Source: Lachnospiraceae bacterium (GTDB lineage: Bacteria > Bacillota > Clostridia > Lachnospirales > Lachnospiraceae). From it: a stretch of DNA of 33,026 bases. Below are positions 16,174-23,339 of this stretch, in pieces. Made by a program: the position numbers and the translations under genes. The stretch lies in the NCBI GenBank assembly GCA_017526745.1, contig JAFXQX010000003.1, forward strand, positions 1 to 33,026, read 5' to 3'. The notes under the pieces are model-generated. The model had not been told where the DNA came from, made no database searches, and worked only from the letters and a program-made list of their open reading frames with translations. Positions within the stretch are counted from its first letter, which is position 1, and the number at the start of each line of letters is the position of its first letter.

Positions 16174-17307
16174 CTATAATGTATTGAAGAAATGAAGAGT
16201 CCTATCTATGACTTTGTCCCTGTCCTGCTTTGACAACTTGTAGTAGAGCGGGAGACGGACAAGTCTGTCGGACTCTTTTGTCGTATATTCATCCGTTCCG
16301 TTAAACCTTCCGAACTTAAGGCCCGCAGGAGCCGAGTGGAGCGGAACATAATGGAACACGGCCAGGATATCGTTCTCCCTCATATATCCGATAAAGACCG
16401 TCCTTACTTCAAGATCGCTGCACTTGAGGTAGAACATGTGCGCATTGTGGACGCAGTCATCGGGTATGACCGGAAGCGAAATGATGCCTCTTTCCTCAAG
16501 AGGTCTTAACGCATCACTGTATGCGCACCAGCTTGCCATCCTGTCGGCCTGCATCTCGTCGGCATGCTGAAGCTGTCCCCACAGATATGCCGCATTAAGA
16601 TCACTCGGAAGGTAGCTGCTCCCGTAATCCACCCAGTTATATTTCGCAACCTGTCCGCGGAAGAACTGCGAACGGTTCGTACCCTTCTCACGGAGTATCT
16701 CGGCGCGCTCCACATCACGCTGCTCCCGGATCAGGATCGCACCGCCCTCGCCCATGGAGAAGTTCTTGGTCTCATGAAATGAAAAGCATCCGAAATCACC
16801 GATGGTGCCGAGGCTCTTTCCCTTATATGTGCTCATGACACCCTGTGCGGCATCTTCCACAACGAAAAGGCCGTGACGCTTTGCAATATCCATGATCGTA
16901 TCCATATCACATGACACGCCCGCATAGTGCACTGCGCATATGACCTTCGTTTTGTCCGTTATCGCATCTTCTATCTTCTTCTCGTCAATGTTCATCGTGT
17001 CCGGACGGATGTCAACGAACACGAGCCTTGCACCTGCAAGGACAAAAGCGTTTGCTGTCGAGGAGAAAGTATAGCTCGGCAGGATGACCTCATCCCCGGG
17101 TTGTATGCCGCACAAAAGCGCGGACATCTCGAGTGCGGAACTGCCGCTTGTTGTCAGGAGCACCCGGCCTGCACCGGTATGATCCTCAAGCCACTCGTTG
17201 CATTTTTTTGTAAAGCCGCCGTCTCCGCATATCTTATGTGCTTCGACAGCTTCACGCATATATTCAAATTCTTCGCCGAAATACGGCGGCACGTTAAAAT
17301 GTATCAT
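16174..17307 (-). CDS. wecE: dTDP-4-amino-4,6-dideoxygalactose transaminase-like (WecE/RffA)
   Basis: This 377-residue PLP enzyme of the DegT/DnrJ/EryC1/StrS family closely resembles E. coli WecE along its whole length (for example KICGDGGFTKKCNEWLE, VEDAAQGVMSTYKG, REKGTNRSQFFRGQVAKYNW). WecE puts an amino group on dTDP-4-keto-6-deoxyglucose to give dTDP-Fuc4N-type precursors. The PLP lysine is K181 in SFHETKN, and the acidic ring-nitrogen contact is in VVEDAAQ (about 150-155). None of the dTDP-sugar genes (rmlA, rmlB, wecD) is adjacent. The gene starts five bases after the lipoprotein stop and is likely in one operon with it. It would supply an amino sugar for a surface glycan. Confidence 0.93.
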   Translation of the reverse strand: MIHFNVPPYFGEEFEYMREAVEAHKICGDGGFTKKCNEWLEDHTGAGRVLLTTSGSSALEMSALLCGIQPGDEVILPSYTFSSTANAFVLAGARLVFVDIRPDTMNIDEKKIEDAITDKTKVICAVHYAGVSCDMDTIMDIAKRHGLFVVEDAAQGVMSTYKGKSLGTIGDFGCFSFHETKNFSMGEGGAILIREQRDVERAEILREKGTNRSQFFRGQVAKYNWVDYGSSYLPSDLNAAYLWGQLQHADEMQADRMASWCAYSDALRPLEERGIISLPVIPDDCVHNAHMFYLKCSDLEVRTVFIGYMRENDILAVFHYVPLHSAPAGLKFGRFNGTDEYTTKESDRLVRLPLYYKLSKQDRDKVIDRTLHFFNTL

Positions 17308-17312
17308 AAGCG

Positions 17313-18167
17313 TTATTCTACCACAGTCCTCGCATTTATTCCACTTCCCGTACTTTCTATAAGGACGGGACCGTCGATCGTAAGATAAACTTGGGCCCCC
17401 GCATCTTCAAGGATCCGCACTACCTCCCCGTCCTCCGGCTCGTCTTCGGATGAAGTTATCACGGCTATCTGCGGCTTTACGCTGTTAACGAGTTCACCCG
17501 TATTGTCATCGAGCCTTCCGTGGTGGGGGACCTTAAGAAGATCATACGTACTGTCATCTCTCTCAAGATATTCGGCAATGCGTTCTTTTTCGGCATCACC
17601 CATGAACAGCATCGTATCATCTTTGTTTGTCACCGACACGATGAGCGAAGAGTTATTGCTCTCGTCATCCTCATATCCGCCGTCTGCGGGATCGACATGA
17701 TACCTTATCCCGTCAAGTTCAAACGAGAAAGGCTCGGTGATCTTTTCGGTGTCACTCTTCTCTTCTTCCACGGCTTTTTGGTATCTTTCGAACGTGTCGG
17801 AATCCTTGACATAGTCCGGCTCAAGTATGTGATCGACCGATACGTTTGCAAGTATCTTTTTGGCCCCTCCGATATGATCCTTGTCAAAATGGGATATTAT
17901 CAGATAATCAAGATGGGTTATGCCCGCGCGGAGAAGATGATCCGCAATATCCTCACCGTCGTTCTTTTCTCCGCAGTCGATCATAACAGCGGACCTGCCG
18001 GTAGTGATAAGGAAGGAGTCTGCGGCGCCGGCAGAAAATGCGTATACATAAAGAGACGCATCTTCCTTCCTGCCGCACCCGGACAAAAAGACAAACGCCT
18101 GCAAAATAAAAACGGCGCAGCAAAATGACCGTATGAAAAATGATCTTACCGAATAATCCCTGTTCAT
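17313..18167 (-). CDS. Lipoprotein with ComEC-like metallo-beta-lactamase fold
   Basis: The 284-residue protein has an N-terminal hydrophobic signal ending in a lipobox (FLSGC, C31), so it should be anchored outside the membrane. The metallo-beta-lactamase motif HFDKDH (H93, D95, D97, H98) follows, with FMGDAEKE and VPHHGRLDD further on; these are the metal ligands of the ComEC/Rec2-type hydrolase branch. Substrates in this branch include nucleic acids and phosphodiesters; the one here is unknown. The ATG overlaps the TGA of the upstream lysozyme-like gene (ATGA), and the WecE-like gene begins five bases after its stop. Both linkages suggest co-expression. Confidence 0.87.
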   Translation of the reverse strand: MNRDYSVRSFFIRSFCCAVFILQAFVFLSGCGRKEDASLYVYAFSAGAADSFLITTGRSAVMIDCGEKNDGEDIADHLLRAGITHLDYLIISHFDKDHIGGAKKILANVSVDHILEPDYVKDSDTFERYQKAVEEEKSDTEKITEPFSFELDGIRYHVDPADGGYEDDESNNSSLIVSVTNKDDTMLFMGDAEKERIAEYLERDDSTYDLLKVPHHGRLDDNTGELVNSVKPQIAVITSSEDEPEDGEVVRILEDAGAQVYLTIDGPVLIESTGSGINARTVVE

Positions 18168-18895
18168 TCTATGGTTATGTTTATCTGTGTTTCTTCGCCG
18201 GCATCGTCGCCGTCGTCCTTGAACCGCTCATAATAGTTCATCGCTTTGTTGATGCGCTTTTTCAGGCCCTGATAATACTGCCCGTAAAATTCCGGGTACA
18301 GCGATCCCGTGTATCTGTCGCCTGAAGCTTTCGTATCGGTGATGCACCTTTCAAATCCCGCCGTAAACTCTGCTGCGGCCGTATAGGGATCATCCGTTTC
18401 CCTCAGAAGGTCGTAAAGCCTGCACGCTATCGGGTCGGCACCGGAAAGTTCGTAGACGGCAAATGCGATCTGCCCTTCCACGGATCCCCAGTTCATCGCA
18501 TTCTCCCTGCAAAAATCCTTCAGTTTCTGCTGTCTGTCTCCGACATCCGTCCACTGAAACAGGCCGAAGGCTCCGTTTGATTCGTTGATGACGGTCGGAT
18601 CAAGATCAGAGGATTCCACTGCGATGTTTCCCATCATGCCGCAGGCCCCCGCGGGCGAAAATCCCGCTGCCGTAAGGCTTTTGAACAAGATCCTCTCCTT
18701 CTCTTCTATCGGGATATCATCGGGTGCATCTATGGTGAGCGATATGATCCTCGGCGTGATCTTTTCAGGCTCTTCTTCTTTCGAAAACGCAATGACTGCC
18801 GCAACGATAAGCACTGCTGCGGCAACTGCCGCAGCCGCTATGATGATGAGCCTGCGCCGGTCTGTTTTTAATATCAATTGCCAGATAAGGTTCAC
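18164..18895 (-). CDS. Membrane-anchored phage-tail-lysozyme-like protein
   Basis: A single membrane helix near the N-terminus (LIIIAAAAVAAAVLIVAAVI) is followed by a linker and, over the last 160 residues or so, a domain like 'phage tail lysozyme'. Its segments GACGMMGNIAVESSDLDP and NGAFGLFQWTDVGDRQQKL include a probable catalytic Glu in NIAVES. This suggests peptidoglycan cleavage at the cell surface. The start is uncertain: the frame is open from a TTG at 18937 with no ribosome site. I prefer the GTG at 18895 (243 residues), with AGGA three bases before it. A TATAAT lies only seven bases before that GTG, so a leaderless message is conceivable. No phage genes are near. Confidence 0.8.
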   Translation of the reverse strand: MNLIWQLILKTDRRRLIIIAAAAVAAAVLIVAAVIAFSKEEEPEKITPRIISLTIDAPDDIPIEEKERILFKSLTAAGFSPAGACGMMGNIAVESSDLDPTVINESNGAFGLFQWTDVGDRQQKLKDFCRENAMNWGSVEGQIAFAVYELSGADPIACRLYDLLRETDDPYTAAAEFTAGFERCITDTKASGDRYTGSLYPEFYGQYYQGLKKRINKAMNYYERFKDDGDDAGEETQINITIE

Positions 18896-18994
18896 GTTTC
18901 CTATTATATACAACGGATGCAAAAATAAAACCTTCAAAATGAGATCAGGGCATGATAATATTATCGGGTATCAAAAAAAGGAAGGATTCATGTT

Positions 18995-19561
18995 TTGAGC
19001 AACGAAAACAAAGATCAGATACTGAGCACCCGGCTGATCACCGAAGGTGCCATCATAGCGGGGCTGTATGTTGTGCTGTCTCTTAACCCGCTTTCATTCA
19101 AGGAGGTCCAGTGCAGATTCGGCGAAGCACTGTGCATGACGATACTCTTTTCTCCTGCCGGTGCATGGGGTATGGTCATCGGATGTTTTTTGACAAACCT
19201 TCTCGGAGGAGCGCATTGGCTTGATACCGTTTTCGGAACTCTTGCAACACTTACAGCCGTATTATTCACTCTTCCCATAGCTTCAAGGCTTCGCAGCAAA
19301 TACGGATCCGGTCTTGGCATAAAGCACAGTCTTCTGATCCCCCTTCCGACTGTGATATCAAATGCAGTGATAATCCCGTTCGTCCTGTATTACGGTTACG
19401 GTGTAAATACCATGTGGTTTGCCACGGCAAAATGGGCCGTTCTCGGTCTTATGGCATTCTCGGTCGGGGCAGGCGAGATATTATCATGCTACATCCTGGG
19501 GCCGGTCGTTGTTAAGATCATGAAAACCGTCATCGACCGTAACAGCAAACTTAAAGATTAA
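18995..19561 (+). CDS. queT: QueT-type transporter (queuosine precursor)
   Basis: The 188-residue protein has about five to six membrane helices and matches the QueT family, thought to be the substrate-binding component of an ECF transporter for a queuosine precursor. Recognisable parts are FKEVQCRFGEALCMTILFSP, GCFLTNLLGGAHWLDTVFGTL and the Gly/Ala-rich last helix. The start is TTG at 18995, nine bases after GGAAGGA. An ATG at 18990 in another frame encodes only Met-Phe before a stop that overlaps the TTG. The 3' end overlaps the convergent gene by 11 bases. I see no preQ1 aptamer in the leader. Confidence 0.87.
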   Translation: MSNENKDQILSTRLITEGAIIAGLYVVLSLNPLSFKEVQCRFGEALCMTILFSPAGAWGMVIGCFLTNLLGGAHWLDTVFGTLATLTAVLFTLPIASRLRSKYGSGLGIKHSLLIPLPTVISNAVIIPFVLYYGYGVNTMWFATAKWAVLGLMAFSVGAGEILSCYILGPVVVKIMKTVIDRNSKLKD

Positions 19562-20219
19562 GACGCTTACGTATCTCTCCCGCAACAGTCCTTCCCTTAA
19601 AGATGACTGCTCCGACAAACAGTATTATGCCCGTGAGCATGCATAGGATCCAGGTGACCGGTGCAGTGCGGTTCCACAGTATAAAAACGATGACCGGAAG
19701 TATTCCCGTAAGAAGATTGGTCAGGAGATACACCATGGTATTGCCTCCCCTGTCGATCATCGCAAGAACGAAATTGGTGATCATCATTCCCGCTATCGCA
19801 CACGGCACTATCCAGTCAACAGTCAGCCATAAGAATCCGTAATAATATGCCGTAACGGTAAGCAGCACCAGGATTATGAGCACCATCATGGTAACTCTCC
19901 TGGCAGATCCCGTCCCCTTTCTGAACTGTCTGATCATGGCGAACTCAAACGCTATCAGCCACATGGAGACAAGAAGACTGTAGTGCACATCCGACGACGG
20001 CGGTATCTTCACATGAAGCAGCAGGTCGAGACCCAGACTTGCTATCACAACGATCCACACCAAAAACAACTGAAGCTTATACAGAAAAGACCTTCTCTGA
20101 AGGTTTGTCAGTTTCGGAAAATAGGCCCTCTCGCCTTCTCCGGTAAGCTTGCTCTGGCACAGCGGACATTTCGCAAGATCACCCCCGACCTCTATCCTGC
20201 AGTAAGGACACGTTTTCAT
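19551..20219 (-). CDS. Zinc-ribbon polytopic membrane protein (DUF6320-like)
   Basis: The 222-residue protein opens with a four-Cys zinc ribbon (C4, C7, C18, C21: MKTCPYCRIEVGGDLAKCPLC) followed by about six membrane helices. It looks like the DUF6320 family, which I recall seeing next to acetyltransferase-like and hydrolase genes; that assignment is from memory. No catalytic motif is visible. Its ATG overlaps the TGA of the acyltransferase-like gene, so the two are translationally coupled and probably act together at the membrane. The 3' end overlaps queT tail to tail by 11 bases. Confidence 0.8.
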   Translation of the reverse strand: MKTCPYCRIEVGGDLAKCPLCQSKLTGEGERAYFPKLTNLQRRSFLYKLQLFLVWIVVIASLGLDLLLHVKIPPSSDVHYSLLVSMWLIAFEFAMIRQFRKGTGSARRVTMMVLIILVLLTVTAYYYGFLWLTVDWIVPCAIAGMMITNFVLAMIDRGGNTMVYLLTNLLTGILPVIVFILWNRTAPVTWILCMLTGIILFVGAVIFKGRTVAGEIRKRLNL

Positions 20220-21466
20220 CCTATTACCTCCGTCGCATATACTCTGATATCAACCCCGTCGGACACAAGGCTTCTTACCAGGTTCTTGATCACGCCCGTG
20301 TTCTGATAGGGCGTTGAAACACCCAGCGTTAGATCCTTGTTAAAAGCGGACATGGTTGAGAACATATGACTGCTGCTGCAGAACGTGCTGTAATTGCCGA
20401 TCTTTTCGGCCACCTCTGCCGGAGGTTTTAAAACCCCGAGGTTTGAGAAGACCATTGAGACCTTTTTATCGGACACTTTTTTGACATGTCTGACAACGAG
20501 CTGTTTTATGACCAGCGGGACCGCTCTTACCGGAGCAACATACTCCATAGTCTCGAAACCGTCCATCTGCTTTTTGATGTTCTCTTCCGTAAGCTGACTC
20601 TTTAATGAAGCATCAAACTCTTTTGCAAGTTCTTCCACGGTGACAGGTCCGGAGAATACATGAGTGACGGTAATGTTATTGAAGAAATTCCTCGCAGTAT
20701 ATGACGGGTAATAGTTCCTGAGATTGACGGGGAGTGTCATGGTGACGGGAACATTGCGTCTCCTCGGCGGCATCTCGTCGCGTATCGCCATCATCCAGCA
20801 GGCTCCCATGTAACTTGTCAGCGATACCCCGATCTTTTTTGCCTTTGTCAGGACCTGATCCGAAGGCATGTGTATCTCAAAAAACCGTAGCTGGTCGAAG
20901 GGATATTTGAGGCTCCCCGGATGATACGCTTTTTTTGACGAGCCTCCCGGATTAAGGCCCATGCTGCCGAAGAACTGCCTGTAGCTGTCCTGCCCGAGAT
21001 CATTTTCCGATGCTCCAGAATGTATCGTAACATTGTCAAATTCACCCGGATAGCACAGTCTTAAATAATCAAGCACTATTATGTTCAAAAACTCAAGCGC
21101 ACCCGTCCCGTCTGTAAGGGCATGGAAGATATCAAGGTTGATCCTGTTGTTAAAATAGGTGACCTTGTAATGAAGCATCGATTTGGCCGGTGAATACAGG
21201 AGCGGACATATCCTGTCGCATTCCTCGGTAACCTCCGGCATGATATCCGTACTCTCCATGTAATGCCAGAAGAGTCCCCTTCTGATTCTCACCTGCATCT
21301 GCGGTCTGTCCTGGATCGCCGACATCAATGCTTCCTGAAGAAGATCAGGTCTGATATCCTCCTTGAGAATGCAGCTGACTCTGAGAGTTTTTGTATCCCT
21401 TTTTGTTATCGTAGCAAGGAACAGCTTGGCTACATTATCTAATCTTGACCAGTTATCGTTTGCCAT
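20216..21466 (-). CDS. Condensation/alcohol-acetyltransferase-like enzyme
   Basis: The 416-residue protein has the HxxxDG active-site motif (H115-D119-G120 in FHALTDGTGALEF) of the CoA-dependent acyltransferase superfamily, which includes NRPS condensation domains, wax ester/DGAT enzymes and alcohol acetyltransferases. A second half-domain contains the expected NNITVTHVFSGP and MVFSNLGVLKPP stretches near the channel. It has no carrier-protein partner here, so it is more likely a free acyltransferase acting on a small alcohol, lipid or glycan. GGGGAGG lies a few bases before the ATG. It overlaps the hydrolase gene upstream by 28 bases and the zinc-ribbon membrane gene downstream by four. Confidence 0.82.
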   Translation of the reverse strand: MANDNWSRLDNVAKLFLATITKRDTKTLRVSCILKEDIRPDLLQEALMSAIQDRPQMQVRIRRGLFWHYMESTDIMPEVTEECDRICPLLYSPAKSMLHYKVTYFNNRINLDIFHALTDGTGALEFLNIIVLDYLRLCYPGEFDNVTIHSGASENDLGQDSYRQFFGSMGLNPGGSSKKAYHPGSLKYPFDQLRFFEIHMPSDQVLTKAKKIGVSLTSYMGACWMMAIRDEMPPRRRNVPVTMTLPVNLRNYYPSYTARNFFNNITVTHVFSGPVTVEELAKEFDASLKSQLTEENIKKQMDGFETMEYVAPVRAVPLVIKQLVVRHVKKVSDKKVSMVFSNLGVLKPPAEVAEKIGNYSTFCSSSHMFSTMSAFNKDLTLGVSTPYQNTGVIKNLVRSLVSDGVDIRVYATEVIG

Positions 21467-22371
21467 TTATCCTCCCCGTATATCCTTTCGGAAACATATG
21501 CCGCCAGCCGCTTCATCGCACGTGCGGCGACAGGTACCGGCATCTGCTGGTAAACATGCCAGCCCGCTTCTTCTATATCAAGTTCGGCCACCCCGTTATC
21601 ACGCCTTATCGCTTCATGCAGCCGGACAGAGTCATCGAGCAGTATCTCGTTTTTCCCTGCCATGATATAAACAGGCGGGAAACCGTCAAAAGTTCCGAAG
21701 AGAGGGCTGAACCTTTCATCATCAGGAGTACCGTTATCAGCGATATAGACTTTGGCCGCATTTTGAACATATTCTTTTGTCAGGATCGGATCTATCTCGG
21801 CATTTGACTCATATGACGGAGCGCTTCCCGTCATATCGGTCCACGGACTGAACAAGAGGAGTCCGCACGGAAGACTCTTTTTTTGCCCGATAAGTTTCCT
21901 GACAAGACACAGGGCCAGATTGCCTCCGGCCGATTCACCCGAAACGAATATATGATCCGGCGCATATCCGTTTGTTGAGAGATGATCCCACATGACCATG
22001 GCATCGTCAAGAGCTGCCGGATAGGGATTTTCGGGCGCAAGAGCGTAGTCAAAAGTATATGTCGTAAAGCCGGTCGCCTCGGCTGTCTTTCCCGCCAGTA
22101 TCCCCGCATATGACAGTCCGCCGCACACATAGCCGCCGCCATGGATATGAAGAACGGCATACCGCGGATCATGTGCATATTCGGGCCTGAGCGCTTCGCA
22201 CTTCATGCCGTTTACCGTAAACTGCCGGACATCAACATTCTGATGGGCAAGGGCAATCTTTCCCGCACGTTCCATCGCCGCGCGGTGGCGTCTTAATTTT
22301 TCGCCTGAGACGGAACTTCCCGAAAAGAAATTGACCGCCCGGAAGGCCTTCATTAACGCAGTATTGTTCAT
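21439..22371 (-). CDS. Alpha/beta hydrolase, HSL-type esterase
   Basis: The 310-residue enzyme carries the hormone-sensitive-lipase family oxyanion motif HGGG (H77-G80) and the nucleophile S147 in GESAGGN. D246 or D247 (NEILLDDSVRL) and H272 (EAGWHVYQ) probably complete the triad. Family members cleave short or medium acyl esters. There is no signal peptide, so it acts inside the cell. Its ATG follows directly on the TGA of the endonuclease gene (TGAATG), and its 3' end runs 28 bases into the acyltransferase gene. An esterase next to an acyltransferase suggests ester addition and removal on one substrate. Confidence 0.92.
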   Translation of the reverse strand: MNNTALMKAFRAVNFFSGSSVSGEKLRRHRAAMERAGKIALAHQNVDVRQFTVNGMKCEALRPEYAHDPRYAVLHIHGGGYVCGGLSYAGILAGKTAEATGFTTYTFDYALAPENPYPAALDDAMVMWDHLSTNGYAPDHIFVSGESAGGNLALCLVRKLIGQKKSLPCGLLLFSPWTDMTGSAPSYESNAEIDPILTKEYVQNAAKVYIADNGTPDDERFSPLFGTFDGFPPVYIMAGKNEILLDDSVRLHEAIRRDNGVAELDIEEAGWHVYQQMPVPVAARAMKRLAAYVSERIYGEDKWQTITGQD

Positions 22372-23124
22372 TCAACGCTCTCTTTCATTATACCCGGTCC
22401 TGTAATCGAGTCTGATCCCGGGCTGGATATTATAGACAAATACGTGATAACACAGCCTGCCGTCATCTTCAACGGAATATGCTTCCATCTCAACTCCTCT
22501 TGCAAGCAGTTCGTCATCCTTGAAATACGGAGTGATCCGGTACAGCACGTGATTGTTCGTATCCTCGATATAACGCATCACCATTTCCTCCCAGTAGAGC
22601 ATGGTGGTGGCGTTCATGTATCTGGTCCCGGTGATCAGGTTTTTCTCATTTGCCTCTTCTCCCGCCAGGGCACGTGCTATAAGGTGCGACCTGTTGTACA
22701 AAAAAGGGGGATCGGCATCTACCAACCCCTCGTATTTTCTCTGTTTCCATCCGGACGGCTTGATATGTCCGATATCTTCTCGCTTTTGGGTCGGCATCAT
22801 CGATCTGTCAAGAAGCGCATATGCGCACCCGCATCTGCCAAGACCGTCAAGGTCGCTGTAATGCTCGCCGGTAATATTCTCAAGATCCCACTGATCAAAG
22901 CAAGGAAGGCCGTTGTTGAGAACTATATAATCCTCTCCCGAATAGTCGGGGATGGATCCCGGATCGGATTCGACGATGCTAAGTGAGCCGGAACCCGCAG
23001 TCGAGGAGGAACCCGCAGTCGATGCGGAACCGGCAGGTGAAACCGGCCTGTTCTCCTGTCCGGACAGGATGTACAGGACCGAAACTAGGAATATCGCAGC
23101 AATTACCGGTACGGTCTTCTTCAT
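22372..23124 (-). CDS. Secreted DNA/RNA non-specific endonuclease
   Basis: With the ATG at 23124 the protein is 250 residues. It has a signal or anchor helix (KKTVPVIAAIFLVSVLYIL), a Ser/Ala/Gly/Thr-rich low-complexity linker (about 30-48) and a beta-beta-alpha-metal nuclease domain. The motif reads NRSHLIA, a variant of D-R-G-H with the catalytic His kept, followed by NEKNLITGTRYMN, which supplies the metal-binding Asn. This is the EndA/NucA-type family used for nutrient scavenging or DNA uptake. An upstream in-frame ATG at 23160 is less likely because an 11-codon leader ORF with a good ribosome site ends just before 23124. First gene of the operon running to 19551. Confidence 0.88.
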   Translation of the reverse strand: MKKTVPVIAAIFLVSVLYILSGQENRPVSPAGSASTAGSSSTAGSGSLSIVESDPGSIPDYSGEDYIVLNNGLPCFDQWDLENITGEHYSDLDGLGRCGCAYALLDRSMMPTQKREDIGHIKPSGWKQRKYEGLVDADPPFLYNRSHLIARALAGEEANEKNLITGTRYMNATTMLYWEEMVMRYIEDTNNHVLYRITPYFKDDELLARGVEMEAYSVEDDGRLCYHVFVYNIQPGIRLDYRTGYNERER

Positions 23125-23129
23125 ATGTT

Positions 23130-23165
23130 TTACCCTATCTCTGCGCCGCAGCTGATGCATTTCAT
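23130..23165 (-). CDS. 11-codon leader ORF (MKCISCGAEIG)
   Basis: ATG at 23165 is preceded by AAAGGAG at 11 bases and gives MKCISCGAEIG before TAA. The stop is five bases before the endonuclease ATG, so ribosomes could re-initiate there. The peptide looks like the first half of a zinc ribbon (CxxCGAE). It may be a regulatory leader or the stub of a lost zinc-ribbon gene. Confidence 0.5.
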   Translation of the reverse strand: MKCISCGAEIG

Positions 23166-23213
23166 TGTATAAAGAACTCCTTTGACATATCCTTATGCAG
23201 AAAATAACACTTT

Positions 23214-23253
23214 ATTATATCTCATTATCTCTTATCGCACCACAGCCAAACGT
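23214..23253 (-). promoter_or_regulatory. Probable promoter of the nuclease/hydrolase operon with shared box
   Basis: On the minus strand TATAAT lies at 23219-23214. The box ACGTTTGGCTGTGGTG lies at 23253-23238, its near end 18 bases from the TATAAT, where a -35 hexamer would be. No TTGACA-like hexamer is present. The same box occurs at the same distance upstream of the gene at 24819-26648, so it may be an activator site that replaces a good -35. Confidence 0.6.
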
Positions 23254-23275
23254 ACGATCATTTTCCGATAATCTA

Positions 23276-23284
23276 TGGTATAAT
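23276..23284 (+). promoter_or_regulatory. Extended -10 promoter of the SH3 lipoprotein gene
   Basis: TGGTATAAT is a textbook extended -10, 55 bases upstream of the ATG at 23340. No convincing -35 is seen. The operon on the other strand is read divergently from the same 170-base gap. Confidence 0.65.
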
Positions 23285-23339
23285 TGCTTCATTATCTTAC
23301 ATGATTTTGATTCGCAAGAAGCGAAAGGAGCAGTCATAT

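Noticed and set aside
18164-18895. Prophage remnant suggested by the phage-tail-lysozyme-like domain
   Set aside because: The protein has its own membrane anchor and sits in a cellular operon; no other phage genes, integrase or attachment sites are nearby.
18900-18990. preQ1 riboswitch before queT
   Set aside because: I could not match the leader to the preQ1-I or preQ1-II consensus by eye; a covariance search would be decisive.
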